NCBI RefSeq assembly: GCF_030253575.1
Contig: NC_080561.1
Location: 6,523,001-6,587,000, forward strand
Source of the DNA: Rhododendron vialii
Taxonomy: Eukaryota; Streptophyta; Magnoliopsida; Ericales; Ericaceae
DNA length: 64,000 nt
Reading direction: 5' to 3'
A program made the translations under genes and the position numbers. Of this stretch, positions 30,848 to 43,040 are shown one piece after another. The notes under the pieces were generated by a model. It saw nothing but the letters and a program-made list of their open reading frames with translations. It had not been told where the DNA came from and ran no database searches. Each line of letters begins with the position of its first letter. Position 1 is the stretch's first letter.

Positions 30848-32908
30848 TTGGTACCATCTAAGTCAGTACCATCTACACCCACAGAACTATGGATTGGGCG
30901 CAAACCTAGTCTCCAGCATGTTCGGGTTTGGGGTAGTCCAGCACATGTGCTGAATGAGAACGCAGATAAGTTGGAATCAAAAACAGAAGTTTGCTTGTTT
31001 GTGGGGTACCCTAGAGGAACGAGAGGTGGACTGTTTTATAGTCCTGCGGATAAGAAGGTCATTGTTAGCACTAATGTCCGATTCTTAGAAGAGGACTATG
31101 TGATAGACCACAAACCCAGAAGTAAAATTGTTCTAGAAGAATTGAGAGGAGAGAGACCGGCACAAACTTCTTTACCACCAATAGTGCAGGAGGAAATGCC
31201 ACAAGAGATATTTGTAGAGGCACCTATTGACACATCGGTACCTCGTCGTAGTGGGAGGGTTACTGTTCCACCCAGTCGGTATACGTTGTTGGGAGAGTTT
31301 TTTGAAATGATCCCTGATGATCAACATGCTGAACCCTGTAACTACAATGAGGCACTTCAAGATAAAGATGTGGAACTTTGGCAAAAGGCTATGAAATCAG
31401 AGATGGAGTCTATGTACTCTAATCGGGTCTGGGATCTTGTAGAACCACCTGAAGAGATTAAACCCATTGGGTGCAAGTGGATCTATAAGAAGAAGAGAGG
31501 GGCGGACGGGAAGGTGCATACCTTCAAAGTTAGGCTTGTTGCGAAAGGGTATACTCAGAAAGAAGGGATCGATTATGAGGAAACTTTTTCGCCAGTAGCC
31601 ATGCTTAAGTCCATTCGGATTCTCTTATCCATTGCGGCTCATCTCGATTACGAGATTTGGCAAATGGATGTAAAGACCGCGTTCCTTAATGGAAATCTGG
31701 ATGAGTGTATCTATATGGTGCAACCAGATGGATTCATAGCAAAAGGTCAGGAGCACATGTTGTGCAAGCTTAAGAAGTCTATTTATGGGCTTAAGCAGGC
31801 ATCTAGATTTTGGAACATTCGTTTTGATCAAGCAATCAAGTCTTTTGGTTTTAATCAATGTCCGGATGAGTCATGTGTGTACAAGAAGCGCAACGGAAAA
31901 ATTGTAGTGTTTTTAGTACTATATGTCGATGATATCCTGCTCATCGGAAACGATGTGAGAGTGTTATCTTCAGTGAAAGTGTGGTTATCCGGCCAATTCG
32001 AAATGAAGGACTTGGGAGAAGCTAGTCACATCCTAGGGATTAAACTTATACGAGATCGCAAGAATAGGATGTTGGGCTTATCACAAGCTACTTATATCGA
32101 TGTCATTCTAGCCCGTTTTAGCATGCAAGATTCCAAGAAAGGGTTCCTCCCTTTTAGACATGGAATCAATCTATCCAAGGATCAGTGTCCTAAAACACCT
32201 GAAGAGATGGAGAAAATGAAGGCAGTTCCTTATGCCTCGGCAGTAGGAAGCCTTATGTATGCTATGTTGTGTACTAGACCTGATATTTGCTTTGCCGTTG
32301 GCATGGTTAGCAGATTTCAGTCTAATCCAGGGCAAGAACATTGGACTGCAGTGAAACATATACTCAAGTATCTGAAAAGAACTAGAGATCATATGTTGGT
32401 GTTCCAGTCAGATAGTCTGGTACCTCATGGGTACACAGACTCAGACTTCATGTCAGATAGGGATTCCAGAAAGTCTACCTCAGGATATGTGTTTACCTTG
32501 GGAGGTGGAGCTATAAGTTGGAGGAGTATCAAACAATCTTGCATTGCTGATTCTACCATGGAGGCAGAGTATGTGGCAGCTTCTGAAGCAGCCAAGGAGG
32601 CTGTTTGGCTTAGAAACTTTTTGTTGGATCTGGAAGTGGTCCCTTCAGTGCAATCAGCCATTACACTCTATTGTGACAATAGCGGTGCAGTTGCTAATTC
32701 GAAGGAGCCAAGGACTCACAAGAAGGGCAAACACATTGAGCGTAAGTATCATCTGATTCGAGAGATCGTACAGAGAGGTGATGTTGCTGTGACCAAGATT
32801 GCATCAGCGAATAACCTGACAGATCCTTTTACGAAGAGCTTACTAGCTAAGACTTTTGATAGTCACATAGAAGGAATGGGAGTGAGATGCATGGCAGTAT
32901 GGTTTTGA
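30848..32908 (+). CDS. Copia integrase C-terminus, reverse transcriptase and RNase H (second part of gag-pol)
   Basis: Open for about 686 codons but without its own plausible start; it is the continuation of the polyprotein after the frame break. It holds the integrase C-terminal region, the reverse transcriptase ([20 protein letters not shown]-like [25 protein letters not shown], catalytic YVDD at about 31922-31933) and RNase H ([34 protein letters not shown]). All catalytic motifs I can recognise are intact. It ends at the TGA 32906-32908. Confidence 0.9.
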   Translation: MVPSKSVPSTPTELWIGRKPSLQHVRVWGSPAHVLNENADKLESKTEVCLFVGYPRGTRGGLFYSPADKKVIVSTNVRFLEEDYVIDHKPRSKIVLEELRGERPAQTSLPPIVQEEMPQEIFVEAPIDTSVPRRSGRVTVPPSRYTLLGEFFEMIPDDQHAEPCNYNEALQDKDVELWQKAMKSEMESMYSNRVWDLVEPPEEIKPIGCKWIYKKKRGADGKVHTFKVRLVAKGYTQKEGIDYEETFSPVAMLKSIRILLSIAAHLDYEIWQMDVKTAFLNGNLDECIYMVQPDGFIAKGQEHMLCKLKKSIYGLKQASRFWNIRFDQAIKSFGFNQCPDESCVYKKRNGKIVVFLVLYVDDILLIGNDVRVLSSVKVWLSGQFEMKDLGEASHILGIKLIRDRKNRMLGLSQATYIDVILARFSMQDSKKGFLPFRHGINLSKDQCPKTPEEMEKMKAVPYASAVGSLMYAMLCTRPDICFAVGMVSRFQSNPGQEHWTAVKHILKYLKRTRDHMLVFQSDSLVPHGYTDSDFMSDRDSRKSTSGYVFTLGGGAISWRSIKQSCIADSTMEAEYVAASEAAKEAVWLRNFLLDLEVVPSVQSAITLYCDNSGAVANSKEPRTHKKGKHIERKYHLIREIVQRGDVAVTKIASANNLTDPFTKSLLAKTFDSHIEGMGVRCMAVWF

Positions 32909-33643
32909 GTCTTAGTGGGAGTTTGTTAGGAGATTATGTAAAAGTTATGTTTTTATATGATGGATTAATATTTAATTATTAATCAGTTTTATCCATTTTT
33001 GATGAGAATCTTTTATGGGCAATATTTGCATGATACTTTTGTATGTTGTGCATGTGTGTCTTTTATTCTACATAGTAGATAATTCAGTGTGTAGAGTACG
33101 GCTTACACACAGAAGATTGGATCATCGGTTCTTGTGGAATATAAGTTATGGTTCACAGTCTTAGATGGAATTTGACACACCATCGGTAGGACTGTATCAC
33201 AATATTTTAGTAGGTTTTTCTTGACTACAGGGAATGGTGTTAATTCCAACTCATTGTGCTAGTATACTTTGTGTGTATTGAACGGGACCGTATTGAGGTA
33301 ATTGTCTTTATACTAACTTTATAAGACAATTGGAATCTCATGGTTATTATGAATGCTTATGCTCTTAATTCAAAGATAATTATTAGAAGTATATATTTAA
33401 TGTTGTTGACTTTGATTCATTAAAGAGTGAGATCTTTGTACGGTCAATAGTCTCGGTGAATTGGGTAGCAACATTATGTATATGACAACTATTAATTATT
33501 AATGGAATCCACGTCCCGATAGAGATTGATGATACCCCTTGAGTAAGTTTATAAGTTTCGATTATGTCAAACCCTGCAGGTGGATATTTGTATCCGACAT
33601 ATCGAATAAGTTAAGCGGATAGTCTCAAGTTAAGATGTTGATT
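32909..33643 (+). other. Copia 3' non-coding region
   Basis: 735 bp between the polyprotein stop and the polypurine tract, with no open frame of note. Longer than in many copia elements. Confidence 0.6.
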
Positions 33644-33654
33644 AAGTGGGAGAT
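33644..33654 (+). other. Polypurine tract
   Basis: AAGTGGGAGAT immediately before the 3' LTR; the RNase-H-resistant primer for plus-strand DNA synthesis. Confidence 0.9.
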
Positions 33655-34216
33655 TGTTAGTAATTTATTTTAATCAACGGGTATCTGTAATCTTAACGTG
33701 GGGAGATTAATGAGTATTTAATATCATGGAGCTCGTAATATAATTGAGATAAGGACGGGAGTGCAATTATAATTCTGTAGTGGGGTGAATTATAATTAGT
33801 GAAATAAGAAATAGAATCCTGGTGGGATTAAGTTTTCTTATTTACACTGGGAGCCCAGACTTATTACTCCTTAGGTCCCTATCGTAGCTCTATATATACA
33901 CGTTATGCTCTTTAGGTCAGGAGGATGTTTTTCTATTATTCAGTAAATAGAGGTAGGTTTAGAGAGAGCAAACAGATCACGAAAGAGTCCACACTTGGTT
34001 CGTGTTCTAGACGTGCAGGGAATACGATAGAAGATCGTAAGGTACGGTCGAGCAGTATTCGTGGTTTATAGCAAGACGTGCTATAACAAGTTCAACCAGC
34101 GTTCGTGTCGCAGGGAGTTGAGGTAGAACCCTAATTCCGTTTTATAGGGTTTTACAATTTTTGTTGTCTAATCTGTACGCGTCATTACTGGGTCTTGGGG
34201 ATTCGGTTTCCCAACA
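33655..34216 (+). repeat. Copia 3' LTR
   Basis: 562 bp, same termini as the 5' LTR, followed by the CTTAC target duplication at 34217-34221. TATA at about 33889-33899. Confidence 0.95.
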
Positions 34217-34221
34217 CTTAC

Positions 34222-36568
34222 GTGGTGTTCCACTAATACTTTTTTTAATTTTAAAAAAAGTGCACATGTTGTTTTTATTCAAATTTTTTCTGTCTGTTAA
34301 TTTGAGTCAAATTTTTATGAATTATTGATTCGTCTTAACGAGACGAATTGAAAAAGTAAAAGTTTTTGTTTTTATCCAAATATTTTGGAAAATAGTAGTA
34401 TCAGCTCGTTTATAGTCTATAGAGACTTGCTTAGTAAATTGATCAAGCTTGACTCATTAAGTGCTCAGTTCGTTTAAAATCGAGTCAAACTCGAGCTTGA
34501 GTTTTGGTCTGTTCTGAAATAAGCCAAACTCGAACACAGCAAAACTCGAGTCGTTCGCAGCGCTTACGTGCTACTAGTTATTTATAGTACTACACGTTTC
34601 TCTCTCTCTCTCTCCTTCTCTCTCTCTGATTTAACCAAGCGGTGATTTCTTTAGTCAACTGAGAAGTTTGCGGTATCTGGCGAAGCTGACGCGTGGTGGG
34701 CCACTCGTAAGATCAGTCTGCAAGCCGTAATGCTACACTAGCACCGCGCCACTTGCGCAACCCTCCATCCCCACCGCTTCAATGGTTAGTTTTTTCACGC
34801 TCACATATCTGTCTTCTCTCTGTCTCTCTCTCTCTAACTTCTCAATGTACGGCGTGTGGAACTCTTGGCCCCATTAATCTTCAGCAGAGGTAAAAAAAAA
34901 AAAATTCAAACCCAAGTTTCTTTTTCCTTGCATCTTATTCCCACAAAATGCTGATTATAATAAAATGTAGGCTCTGTTATGTTTTGATTGTGTTTGTTAC
35001 TATCTCAATTTTGATTTGGTAAATTTTGTTTGTGTTTTGCCTCCGGTTAAAGAGTAATTCAATTAGCATATGGGAGGAAAAAAAAAAAGGAGAGAAACAC
35101 AGCTTAGTGGTTTTAGTTTTAGCTTACCCTTACAAAAGGGATGTGGAGGTAAGGTGACCAACCCATTACCCCGCCCCTGCCAGAGAGTATTGCCTCGTCA
35201 CACCGCACCACTATTTCGTCACACCGCACCACTATTTGTTTGGGATCCAATGCACATACATGGTGACCGAAGCTAAGGTCTCCCCAATTTGTTTGGGATC
35301 CAATGTGGATGGTGTTACAAGTGTGTTTAGCCCTAATAAGGGGCTATGGGACTTGGGCCTTGTTCAACCAAGTCCGAATTTCCCGCACTAAACCAACCCC
35401 TCATTGGTGGCTTTGCCGCCATATTGGAACTGGTAAAGTGGTGAAGAAAATATATCATTCCAATATTGGAACCACATTTTTTGGCCAGCTTTATGCACAT
35501 CTCCAGATTGGAGGGACATAAAGTTATAGTTCAAAGTTCAAACCTAGTTCCTATGGCCTTGTGGATTTTTTTTTTTTATTGCCGTGAGAGTCGAGTCTAA
35601 TAAGCCCCTTGTGTTTTTGTGATGGTTTCACTCAACCAACTTAGAAAGTAAAAGCCTCAATGCTTCAACTCAACCACCCCCTTGGGATTCATATTGGAAC
35701 TGTCAAAATGATGAAGGAAATAGTTAATTACAATTGGGATCATATGATTGTGTGCTTGGTTGTCGCTCAAGCATGGCTTGTTTCTTTTCTATTCAAACTA
35801 GAAAATCAAGTATGAGGTCTGCTCATTTTAATTGAATTTGAACATAGTCTAACCCACTCTAAGATTCGGTAAGTGTATGATTGTGGTCATATCCCACAGA
35901 AGCCTTAGCTGCATGGTTGGTTCTGTTGGGCTGCAGAAATAGTGAAAAACGCATTTCAGTAAATTGGGAGTACGTTATCTTGCATAAGGATAAGATCGAA
36001 GAGCAATCAGTATTATGATATTATCCTTGTTAGCTAGTAAACTAGTATGCACTAAGTTCTAACTGGTCTAGCCGATCAAAAAAGAAAAGTTTTAACTGGT
36101 CTATATGAGGGATGTGGACTGCATGCACCAGGATCGGCTCCAGATAACTGGGCTTCAACCCCCGAAACCCCTTGTCAACAGAGAAAGAAAGATAGTCCCC
36201 AATTCTGACAAAATCAAACCCATAAGGAATCTTATTATCTTTGTTTGTTAGGATTCTTGCAACTAGATGCAACAGAAATGAAAATCTTATGGAAAGGAGC
36301 AAACGTAATTGACACAAGAAGTTGCCCAAGGAAATCACGTGAGATAGAGTTCCTCAAAAGATATAACCCATCTAGCCTTTGATAGAGCAAATAACTGCAA
36401 AAAAGGCTTCATGTGAACTAACCCAAGTGTTTGGGACGCAAGGCTTGGTTTGTTTTGCTTCTTGTAGTATTTCAAACTGAGGGAACCATTATTTGCTTAA
36501 TAAAGTTTGCAAAATGTCTGTGTCTGCAGAAACAAAGGGCTTCGTCAACAAAACAATCATCTACTCAA
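34222..36568 (+). other. Region upstream of the transporter pseudogene
   Basis: No gene. CT-rich tracts (about 34602-34628 and 34812-34836) and a 20-bp tandem duplication CGTCACACCGCACCACTATT at about 35196-35235 are visible. A phrase TTTGTTTGGGATCCAATG occurs twice (about 35235, 35288). CTGCAG at about 36526 looks like a splice acceptor left from a 5'UTR intron, so the pseudogene is probably a decayed gene and not a processed copy. Confidence 0.4.
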
Positions 36569-37945
36569 ATGCGAGACCGCAATAATGCCGAATATGAATC
36601 TGTGGGGGAAGGATCTTCTCCCAGGTTAGAAAACTTCAAAAAGCTTTCGATTGTGCCTCTTGTTTTCCTGATCTTCTACGAGGTATCAGGGGGTCCATTC
36701 GGTGTCGAAGACAGTGTGAAGGCAGCCGGTCCTCTTTTTGCCTTCCTCAGCTTTCTGCTGTTCCCCTTTGTATGGAGTGTTCCTGAAGCTTTAATAACTG
36801 CTGAATTGGGTACCATGTTCCCTGAAAATGCAGGTTATGTTGTTTGGGTTTCATCAGCTTTCGGTCCCTTCTGGGGCTTTCAACTCGGTTGGATGAAATG
36901 GCTAAGTGGGGTAATCGACAACGCACTATACCCAGTTTTATTTCTTGACTACCTAAAATCATCCGTTCCGCAATTAGAAGGTGGGTTCCCCAGAGTGATA
37001 GCTATTCTGACTTTGACTACGGCACTCACCTATATGAACTATAGGGGTTTAACCGTAGTGGGATGGGTTGTGATATTGCTAGGGGTGTTTTCAATCCTAC
37101 CTTTTGTGGTTATGGGACTCGTCGCGATTCCTAAACTAAAGCCTTCAAGATGGTCTGTGGTAGACTTGCACACCGTGGATTGCGGTCTGTACTTAAACAC
37201 TCTCTTTTGGAATTTGAACTATTGGGATTCAATTAGTACTTTGGCTGGATAGGTGGAAAATCCCAGTAGAACTCTCCCGAGAGCTCTCTTTTATGCTCTT
37301 ATCTGGGTCATTTGGGGGTACTTCTTTCCCCTTCTAATCGGTACAGGAGCTGTTCCACTTCACTGTGAACGATGGAGTGATGGGTATTTCTCAGATATCG
37401 CTCAAATGATTGGCAGAGTGTGGTTGAGATTTTGGGTCCAAGCTGCAGCCGCTCTCTTATATGGGGATGTTTGTAGCCGAAATGAGCAGTGACTCATTCC
37501 AACTTCTTGGAATGGCAGAACAAGGAATGCTTCCTGAGTTTTTCGCCAAGAGATCTAAGTACGAAACTCCTCTTATTGGGATTTTATTCTCTGCATCGGG
37601 TGTAGTTCTGCTGTCGTGGTTGATCTTTCAAGAGATCATGGCGGCAGAGAACTTCTTATACTGTTTTGGAATGATTATGGAGTTCCTTGCTCTGTGACAT
37701 TAAGGGTGAAATACCCAACAGCATCTCGGCCATATAAGGTTCCGGTAGGTACAACTGGAGCAATCTTGATGTGTATTCCTCCAACCATATTTGTATTTGT
37801 GGTTTTAGCCTTGGCTCCTCCTAAAGTAATGGTCATTAGCCTTTTGGCCATCATTGTTGGCTTCATTTCTCTAAAAGTTCCGATCTTCCAGATATCCGTT
37901 CTCCTTTGCAGGAGGGCACTGAACCAGGAATTGTAATTGTATCAT
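36569..37945 (+). pseudogene. LAT-type polyamine/amino-acid transporter pseudogene
   Basis: Strong similarity to plant polyamine uptake transporters (APC superfamily, about 12 membrane spans, single coding exon). The opening [11 protein letters not shown]..., [58 protein letters not shown] and TYMNYRGL are well kept. Lesions: a TAG at 37250-37252 where the family has Glu in LAGEVENP; a frame change near 37456-37461 (the family has two more bases before [10 protein letters not shown]); a one-base loss near 37693 (after IMEFLAL); and a frame change with loss of the CLKxxEKKRW-like segment near 37863-37870, after which SSDLPDIRSPLQEG is still readable in another frame. The remainder is hardly diverged, so inactivation looks recent, although one or two breaks could be sequence errors. 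Confidence 0.85.
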
Positions 37946-39165
37946 ATTTTTGTTGACCTAGCTGTAGTGATGACCTTATCTGACGTATGCCTCCCCTTTT
38001 GTAACGGCTTTTTGAGAAGCTTATGGAATGGCCCAGCAAGTTTTGTACAGAGTCAACATGTTATATGCTTCAGTAACAATCATCTAGGTTAGTGTATCTG
38101 ATGCAATTTTCTTCGATGGTATTTTCGTATGCTGGTTATTTGATTTTGAAGTTTTACAAGCCTAAGAAAGAACCAATTCATTTCTGGTGTGACTTATGGG
38201 CTTTGTCTCCACACTTCCTTTCCCTTGAGTTGTCCTAATCTACATTTTTATCTTTGTTTTTTCGAAGAGACTACTTGCCCTCTGTTATGTCAACTATTGA
38301 TCTGTTTTACCTTCAGCCTATATAGCAGTTAGTAGCCCTCCGTATGAAATAAACTCACCTAGGTATATTTCTACTTGACATACTCCACCGTGTGCAGTTT
38401 GGACACCTGCATGAGCTTAGGAGAACATGGAACTGCTATAACCTAGGAGTACCTTGACATCCCAGGTATGATAGGAAGTGTGAAAAGAATCCATGGCAAA
38501 AGCTATAGTACCCAGACACCAGACGCCTCGGGATGGCGAAGCTCCATAGCAAAGATAACATCAAAAACCGATGGAAATCAACAACCCACCGGTCTGAATC
38601 CGGACAAAACAAAACAAAATAAAATAAAACATACACTCCCCTCCACCATTGAGCAACCCTTCTCTTGTCTAACTCCCTATCAATCAAAGCTCTGAAGCCG
38701 ACGACTCAAGAAGCCACTGACGGCGAGCGGAGTGGTGACGAACGGCAAGTGGAATGGGTAGAGAAGGGGAAGGGGAAACCAGATCCGAAGGCAGAGATTG
38801 ATTCCTTCCCTCCCGCCGCCCAAAGTTGGGTATAAACACAAGGGGGAGAGAGGAGGAGAATAATAAGAGAAAGTGTGGCGGCTGTTTTAGGGTTAGAGAG
38901 TGGTGCTTGAAATTTTGCATGTCAATGGAGTTAGTTTCTGAGTATTGGGCATGATTAAATTAATTCGTGACCAAGATGTATATTTTTTGTATCAGTGTTC
39001 TAATTGTAGTGTTAAACGGATTGATCTCGATGGAGTTAGTTTCTGAGTATTGTCGTTGTATCGAGCTCCAAAATTCTCATGCGAAAAGGCCAATTCGAAT
39101 ATATTAAGATTCGCGGATCAAAAAAGAAGAAGAATAATATATTAAGATTCTGTGGGGGCCTATAT
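37946..39165. other. Downstream of pseudogene, no gene recognised
   Basis: Likely old 3'UTR and intergenic DNA. A GC-richer segment at 38690-38900 gives a Ser/Pro/Leu-rich open frame on the minus strand, with no domain I recognise. Phrase GATGGAGTTAGTTTCTGAGTATTG-like (about 38926 and 39028) is repeated. Confidence 0.35.
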
Positions 39166-39168
39166 TTA

Positions 39169-39958
39169 GGTCATTCACAGTGGTATAATCAAAAGCAAAT
39201 TATTTTTAAAGTTAACAATGTTGGTATAAAAAATGGCTCACAATGATATAATCAAACTTAGCAACATTCTTAAAAATAATCAAATTTTGGGCTTTGGATA
39301 ATCAAAATTAGCAACCTTTTTCAATAATCAAAATTTGTGGATCTCACACCATATAAGTTAATTGGTTCCAAAATTGTATACACGCATGTTTCAAATGGTA
39401 TTTTATTCTTCGCCTGCTCTATATCTCATTCTCTTTACCCACAAACTGTTTCTCTTTCTTTTCCTCAAAAAGTGAAGCTCATATCTTTCGTTCATCTACA
39501 ATTCAACTAATTGTCGCCGGATTAAGGTATTTTACTTTTTTTTCCGTTTCTATTTTATTCTTTTTTCATTCCTCTCCTTGTGATTGAGTACATGAAGAAC
39601 CTTGCATTCTTTTCCAAATTCAAGAACACATCTGATTATTTTTTTTTTGAATACATGATTTTTTTTTCCCAAATTCATAATATGAGGAATGGAAGTCACC
39701 AATTTTTTCCAAAATTAAGGAAGGTACGTAAACGATATATTTTTGCCCGAAAAAAAAACGTAATGGGGGAAAGTGATCAATGGTGGAAAACATAAGGAGA
39801 GAGTGAAATTGTAGTGGACCCCTTATTTTGGTTATGGACTAGAAGTGACCATTGTGGACCTCAACATTGTTAAGCTTAACAACCTCTTAAATGGATAATC
39901 AAAAGCTGATGTGTCAACTTTTGGTTATCCATTTTTGATTATACCACTGTAGATGGCC
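39169..39958 (+). mobile_element. Harbinger/Tourist-type MITE, family H copy B
   Basis: 790 bp. Ends GGTCATTCACAGTGGTATAA and ATTATACCACTGTAGATGGCC, perfect TTA duplication at 39166-39168 and 39959-39961. Subterminal repeats of ACAATGATATAATCAAA. The interior includes a pyrimidine-rich region but no transposase. Confidence 0.85.
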
Positions 39959-40083
39959 TTAAAACAATGATTTATCGTGAGAAAATTTTACTACTATGAT
40001 TCAAATAACAAATTGATGAAATAAAATGGTTTATACCTTGGTTTAAAAATTTATGTTTCTATTTTCTTTTAGAGAATAAATTT

Positions 40084-40231
40084 TTTACATTGCCGGTATA
40101 AACATTTGTTTCCTTCAAATCAATTACATCTCGCCACGTTGCAAAACAGTAGTCTTAATCAATAGAATATGACGACGTGACACAATATAATTGATTTGGA
40201 AAAAATAAATGTTTACACCGACGGTGTAAAG
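40084..40231. repeat. Hairpin MITE, TGTAAACATTT family copy 1
   Basis: Inverted arms: CCGGTATAAACATTTGTTTCC and TCAAATCAATTACAT on the left mirrored on the right. The same structure occurs at 48884-49022. Confidence 0.75.
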
Positions 40232-40808
40232 AATTTAATCTCTTTCTTTTATTGGCAAGGACACAAGTTTAAGGGAAGGCAAACCAAGACATCATTGTAT
40301 TATGGAAAAATCTAAAATCAGCCTACTGATCTGACAATAAGAAGTGTGAATGTATATTAAAAAGTGTAAATATATATATATAAAAATATATGTTTTCCTT
40401 ATTCTCTTGTGTGCTTATTGTCAACCCAGTGGGTTGACAATAGAAAGACCGTTGTATTATTAGTTTACAAAATTGCTCCCGAAAAATCTTTGAGGCGAAG
40501 AACCGATTTAAGTTGTTGTGGAAATATTATTAAAGGGTTTGTGTGTATGGTAGCAAAATATTGTGCGGGGTTTGAATTTGAATGAAAATCAAGGAAAAGT
40601 GTATTAATACGACACCATACATAACAATATGCACAACGTGATTGTTCCATTGTTCTATACTTCTATTGATTTTCGTAAAATATCATCTCATTTAATAGCC
40701 AATGAAACACTGACACATGAACATGTTATATACATGAGAAATGATATTGGCATTCCAAAAATTAATGAATGCAGGCACTCCAAAAAACAAAAGGAAGTGG
40801 CTTTGGAG
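40232..40808. other. Intergenic, no gene
   Basis: AT-rich. Contains a short palindrome CAACCCAGTGGGTTG at about 40422-40436 and a TATATATATA run near 40371. Confidence 0.35.
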
Positions 40809-40811
40809 TTA

Positions 40812-41513
40812 GGCCATCCATAGTGGTATAATCAAAAGCCAATTATTTTTAAAGTTACCAATATTTGTGCAAAAGAAGACTTACAATGGTATAATCAAAC
40901 TTAGCAACATCTTTAGAAATAATCAAATTTTGAGCTTTGGCTAACCAAAACTAGCAACCTTTTTCAATAATCAAAATTTGTGGACTCCACACCACATAAG
41001 TTAACTAGTTCAAAATTTTGTATACACGCGTATTTCAATTGGTATTTTTTTTCTTTTCTTCTTCGCCTACTCTATATCTTCTTCACTTCACCCACTCCCC
41101 ACAAACTATATTTCTTTCTTTCCCTTAAAAAGTGAATCTCATATCTCTCGATTATCTACAATTCAACTCATTATCGCCGGATTAAGATATTTCACTCTTC
41201 TTTTTCGTTTCTATTTTTTTCTCCAAAAAAATTCATAATAGAAAGGAAAAAAGTTATTGATTTTTCCCCAAAATTAAAAGAGAGAATCGATATATTTTTG
41301 CAAAAAAAAAAATGTAAATATAGGGAAGTGAATTGCAGGAAACAGAGAGGGAGAGAGTGTGAAATTGTAGTAGACCCTTATTTTGGTTATAGATTAGAAG
41401 TGACCATTGTAAAGCTCAATATTGTTAAACTTAGTAACCTCTTAAATGAATAATCAAAAGCTGATGTGTCAACTTTTGGTTATCCTTTTTTGATTATACC
41501 ACTGTGGATGGCC
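40812..41513 (+). mobile_element. Harbinger/Tourist-type MITE, family H copy C
   Basis: 702 bp. Ends GGCCATCCATAGTGGTATAA and TTATACCACTGTGGATGGCC, perfect TTA duplication at 40809-40811 and 41514-41516. Same orientation and interior as copy B. Confidence 0.88.
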
Positions 41514-41609
41514 TTACACTGATTTTGAAGTACTTGCATCAATTTTTAGAGTGCCAATATCATTTTCCATGTACATTTGTTGTGAAAGATGGGTTAATCG
41601 AAGTACTTA

Positions 41610-41849
41610 GGCTCCGTTCCCGAAAGGGAAACAAGTACTTATTTTTTAAGAAGGCAATTTTAAGCTCAAAAATTATATGCTCATAGAAATAATTTTTTTA
41701 TCAATATGGATCTTGTTTGATAGATCTCATTGAGATCTTTAATACGGTGTAAAAAAAATTGAAAAATTATTTTTCATTTACATTATTTTTAAGTTTAAAA
41801 ATGTGAAACAAATATTTATTTTTTTAAAAATGTGTTCTAGAACGGAGCC
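41610..41849. mobile_element. Tourist-type MITE, family T copy 2
   Basis: 240 bp, ends GGCTCCGTTCCCGAAAGG and TCTAGAACGGAGCC, perfect TTA duplication (41607-41609, 41850-41852). Reverse orientation relative to 24400-24639. Confidence 0.85.
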
Positions 41850-41852
41850 TTA

Positions 41853-42296
41853 ATGGGTTTCTCTTAATTTGGGAAAAATAAGTAACTTAATTTAACGATT
41901 CACTAAAATCATTATAAAAACAACAACAACAACAACAACAACAACGAAAAAAGGAGCAAAAACCCTCATTACGATTTTCTTTCACGATCTAAAACGTTAA
42001 CGTCGGAGAATTTGTCCAAAAGATAAACAGTGGTAAACATATACCGATTGATATATAGTCGGAGATAATCAGAGTGAAATTTTAAGTACTTATTTTTCTT
42101 TCTGGAACGGAGTCTTAATCACATACCGATTGATATATGGTCGGAGACAATTTGAGTGAAATTTTTTATAGTATTATGTAAAAAAATAAAACATTTGGCC
42201 CCAATGTTTAAAACCCCGCCAAAGCTGAATTCTCTACTACTCCAATCTGACCTTAGCAACCCTACTGGAGATATTGCTATTTTTAATGTTTTTTAT
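41853..42296. other. Intergenic, no gene
   Basis: Contains (AAC)n at about 41920-41945 and two similar phrases ACCGATTGATATATGGTCGG-like (about 42043 and 42126). GGAACGGAGTCTTAATCA at about 42103 looks like the right end of a third family-T MITE. Confidence 0.4.
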
Positions 42297-42299
42297 TAA

Positions 42300-42499
42300 G
42301 GCTCTGTTTGGAAGTCACGGAAAAGAAAGGAAAATTAAAAAAAATTTACTCCCATTGTTTGGTTGAAAGAAAAAAATAAAATAAAATAAAATAAAAATTT
42401 TAAGTTTAGTGAATAATAATTTTTCCGTTCTATTTTCTTCTCATTTTTCTTCCTTTTTCTTTTCCTTCCTTTTCTTTTCCATACGTTCCAAACAGAGCC
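42300..42499. mobile_element. Tourist-type MITE
   Basis: 200 bp, ends GGCTCTGTTTGGAAGT and CGTTCCAAACAGAGCC, TAA duplication (42297-42299, 42500-42502). GGCTCTGTTTGG is close to the classic Tourist terminus. Confidence 0.88.
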
Positions 42500-42531
42500 T
42501 AAGTCGTTGGGGCTTCTTTTACTCAGTTTCC

Positions 42532-42594
42532 GCACTGGGGATTCTCTAACAGCACTGGGGATGGATTCTCTAACAGCACTGGGGATTCTCTAAC
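42532..42594 (+). repeat. 20-24-bp tandem repeat, three units
   Basis: GCACTGGGGATTCTCTAAC occurs three times (starts 42532, 42552 and 42576; the second has a 4-bp insertion). It lies just upstream of DUF616 gene copy 1. Confidence 0.85.
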
Positions 42595-42756
42595 TTCTTG
42601 GGATATTCAAATTCTTGACTCCAAGATTCAAGAAGCACCTCTTTGAATTGATCATGTCGCCTCCAGAAATTAAACGACTTTTTTTGTTAGTTCTTCACCA
42701 AGTAGATCCTCCCCCGGTTATCAAAAAGAAGAAGAAGAAGAAGATAGAACCCCACA

Positions 42757-42774
42757 CCCCCCCCCCCCCCCCCC
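42757..42774 (+). repeat. Poly-C run (18 C) in DUF616 copy 1 5' region
   Basis: An uninterrupted C tract followed about 50 bp later by a 23-base A run. The equivalent tract in copy 2 has 37 C. Long mononucleotide runs like this are also prone to assembly error. Confidence 0.85.
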
Positions 42775-43040
42775 GCAGCTCTTTGCAACTCCCTCTCACT
42801 CCCATTCAAGTGAAGGAACCCAGAAAAAAAAAAAAAAAAAAAAAAACACCTTCTTCCAATTTGCATTCTGTGTGCATATGCATATGTAGATACAAACACA
42901 CGGCGTGAAAAAAAGGTAATTATTTGTTGATTTTGATTCTGCCAGTTTGCCCAGATCTGGGCACCGAAAAATAATCTCTCCTTGTTTGTTTTCTTGCTTT
43001 TTTTTTGGGGTAGGATTCGATCGTTCTGTTTGGGTATATA

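Larger units (their letters stand above)
26846..34216 (+). mobile_element. Nearly complete Ty1-copia LTR retrotransposon
   Basis: 7371 bp, bounded by CTTAC on both sides (26841-26845 and 34217-34221), a perfect 5-bp target duplication. Order: 5' LTR 26846-27407, primer site, 1.5-kb leader, gag-protease-integrase-reverse transcriptase-RNase H (28945-32908), 746 bp of non-coding sequence, polypurine tract, 3' LTR 33655-34216. Domain order with integrase before reverse transcriptase marks the copia superfamily. The LTRs are both 562 bp and differ at seven positions by my count, so the element is young. It replicates through an RNA intermediate in cytoplasmic particles. One frame break in integrase probably makes this copy non-autonomous. 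Lineage within copia (Tork/Angela-like?) is a guess. Confidence 0.95.
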
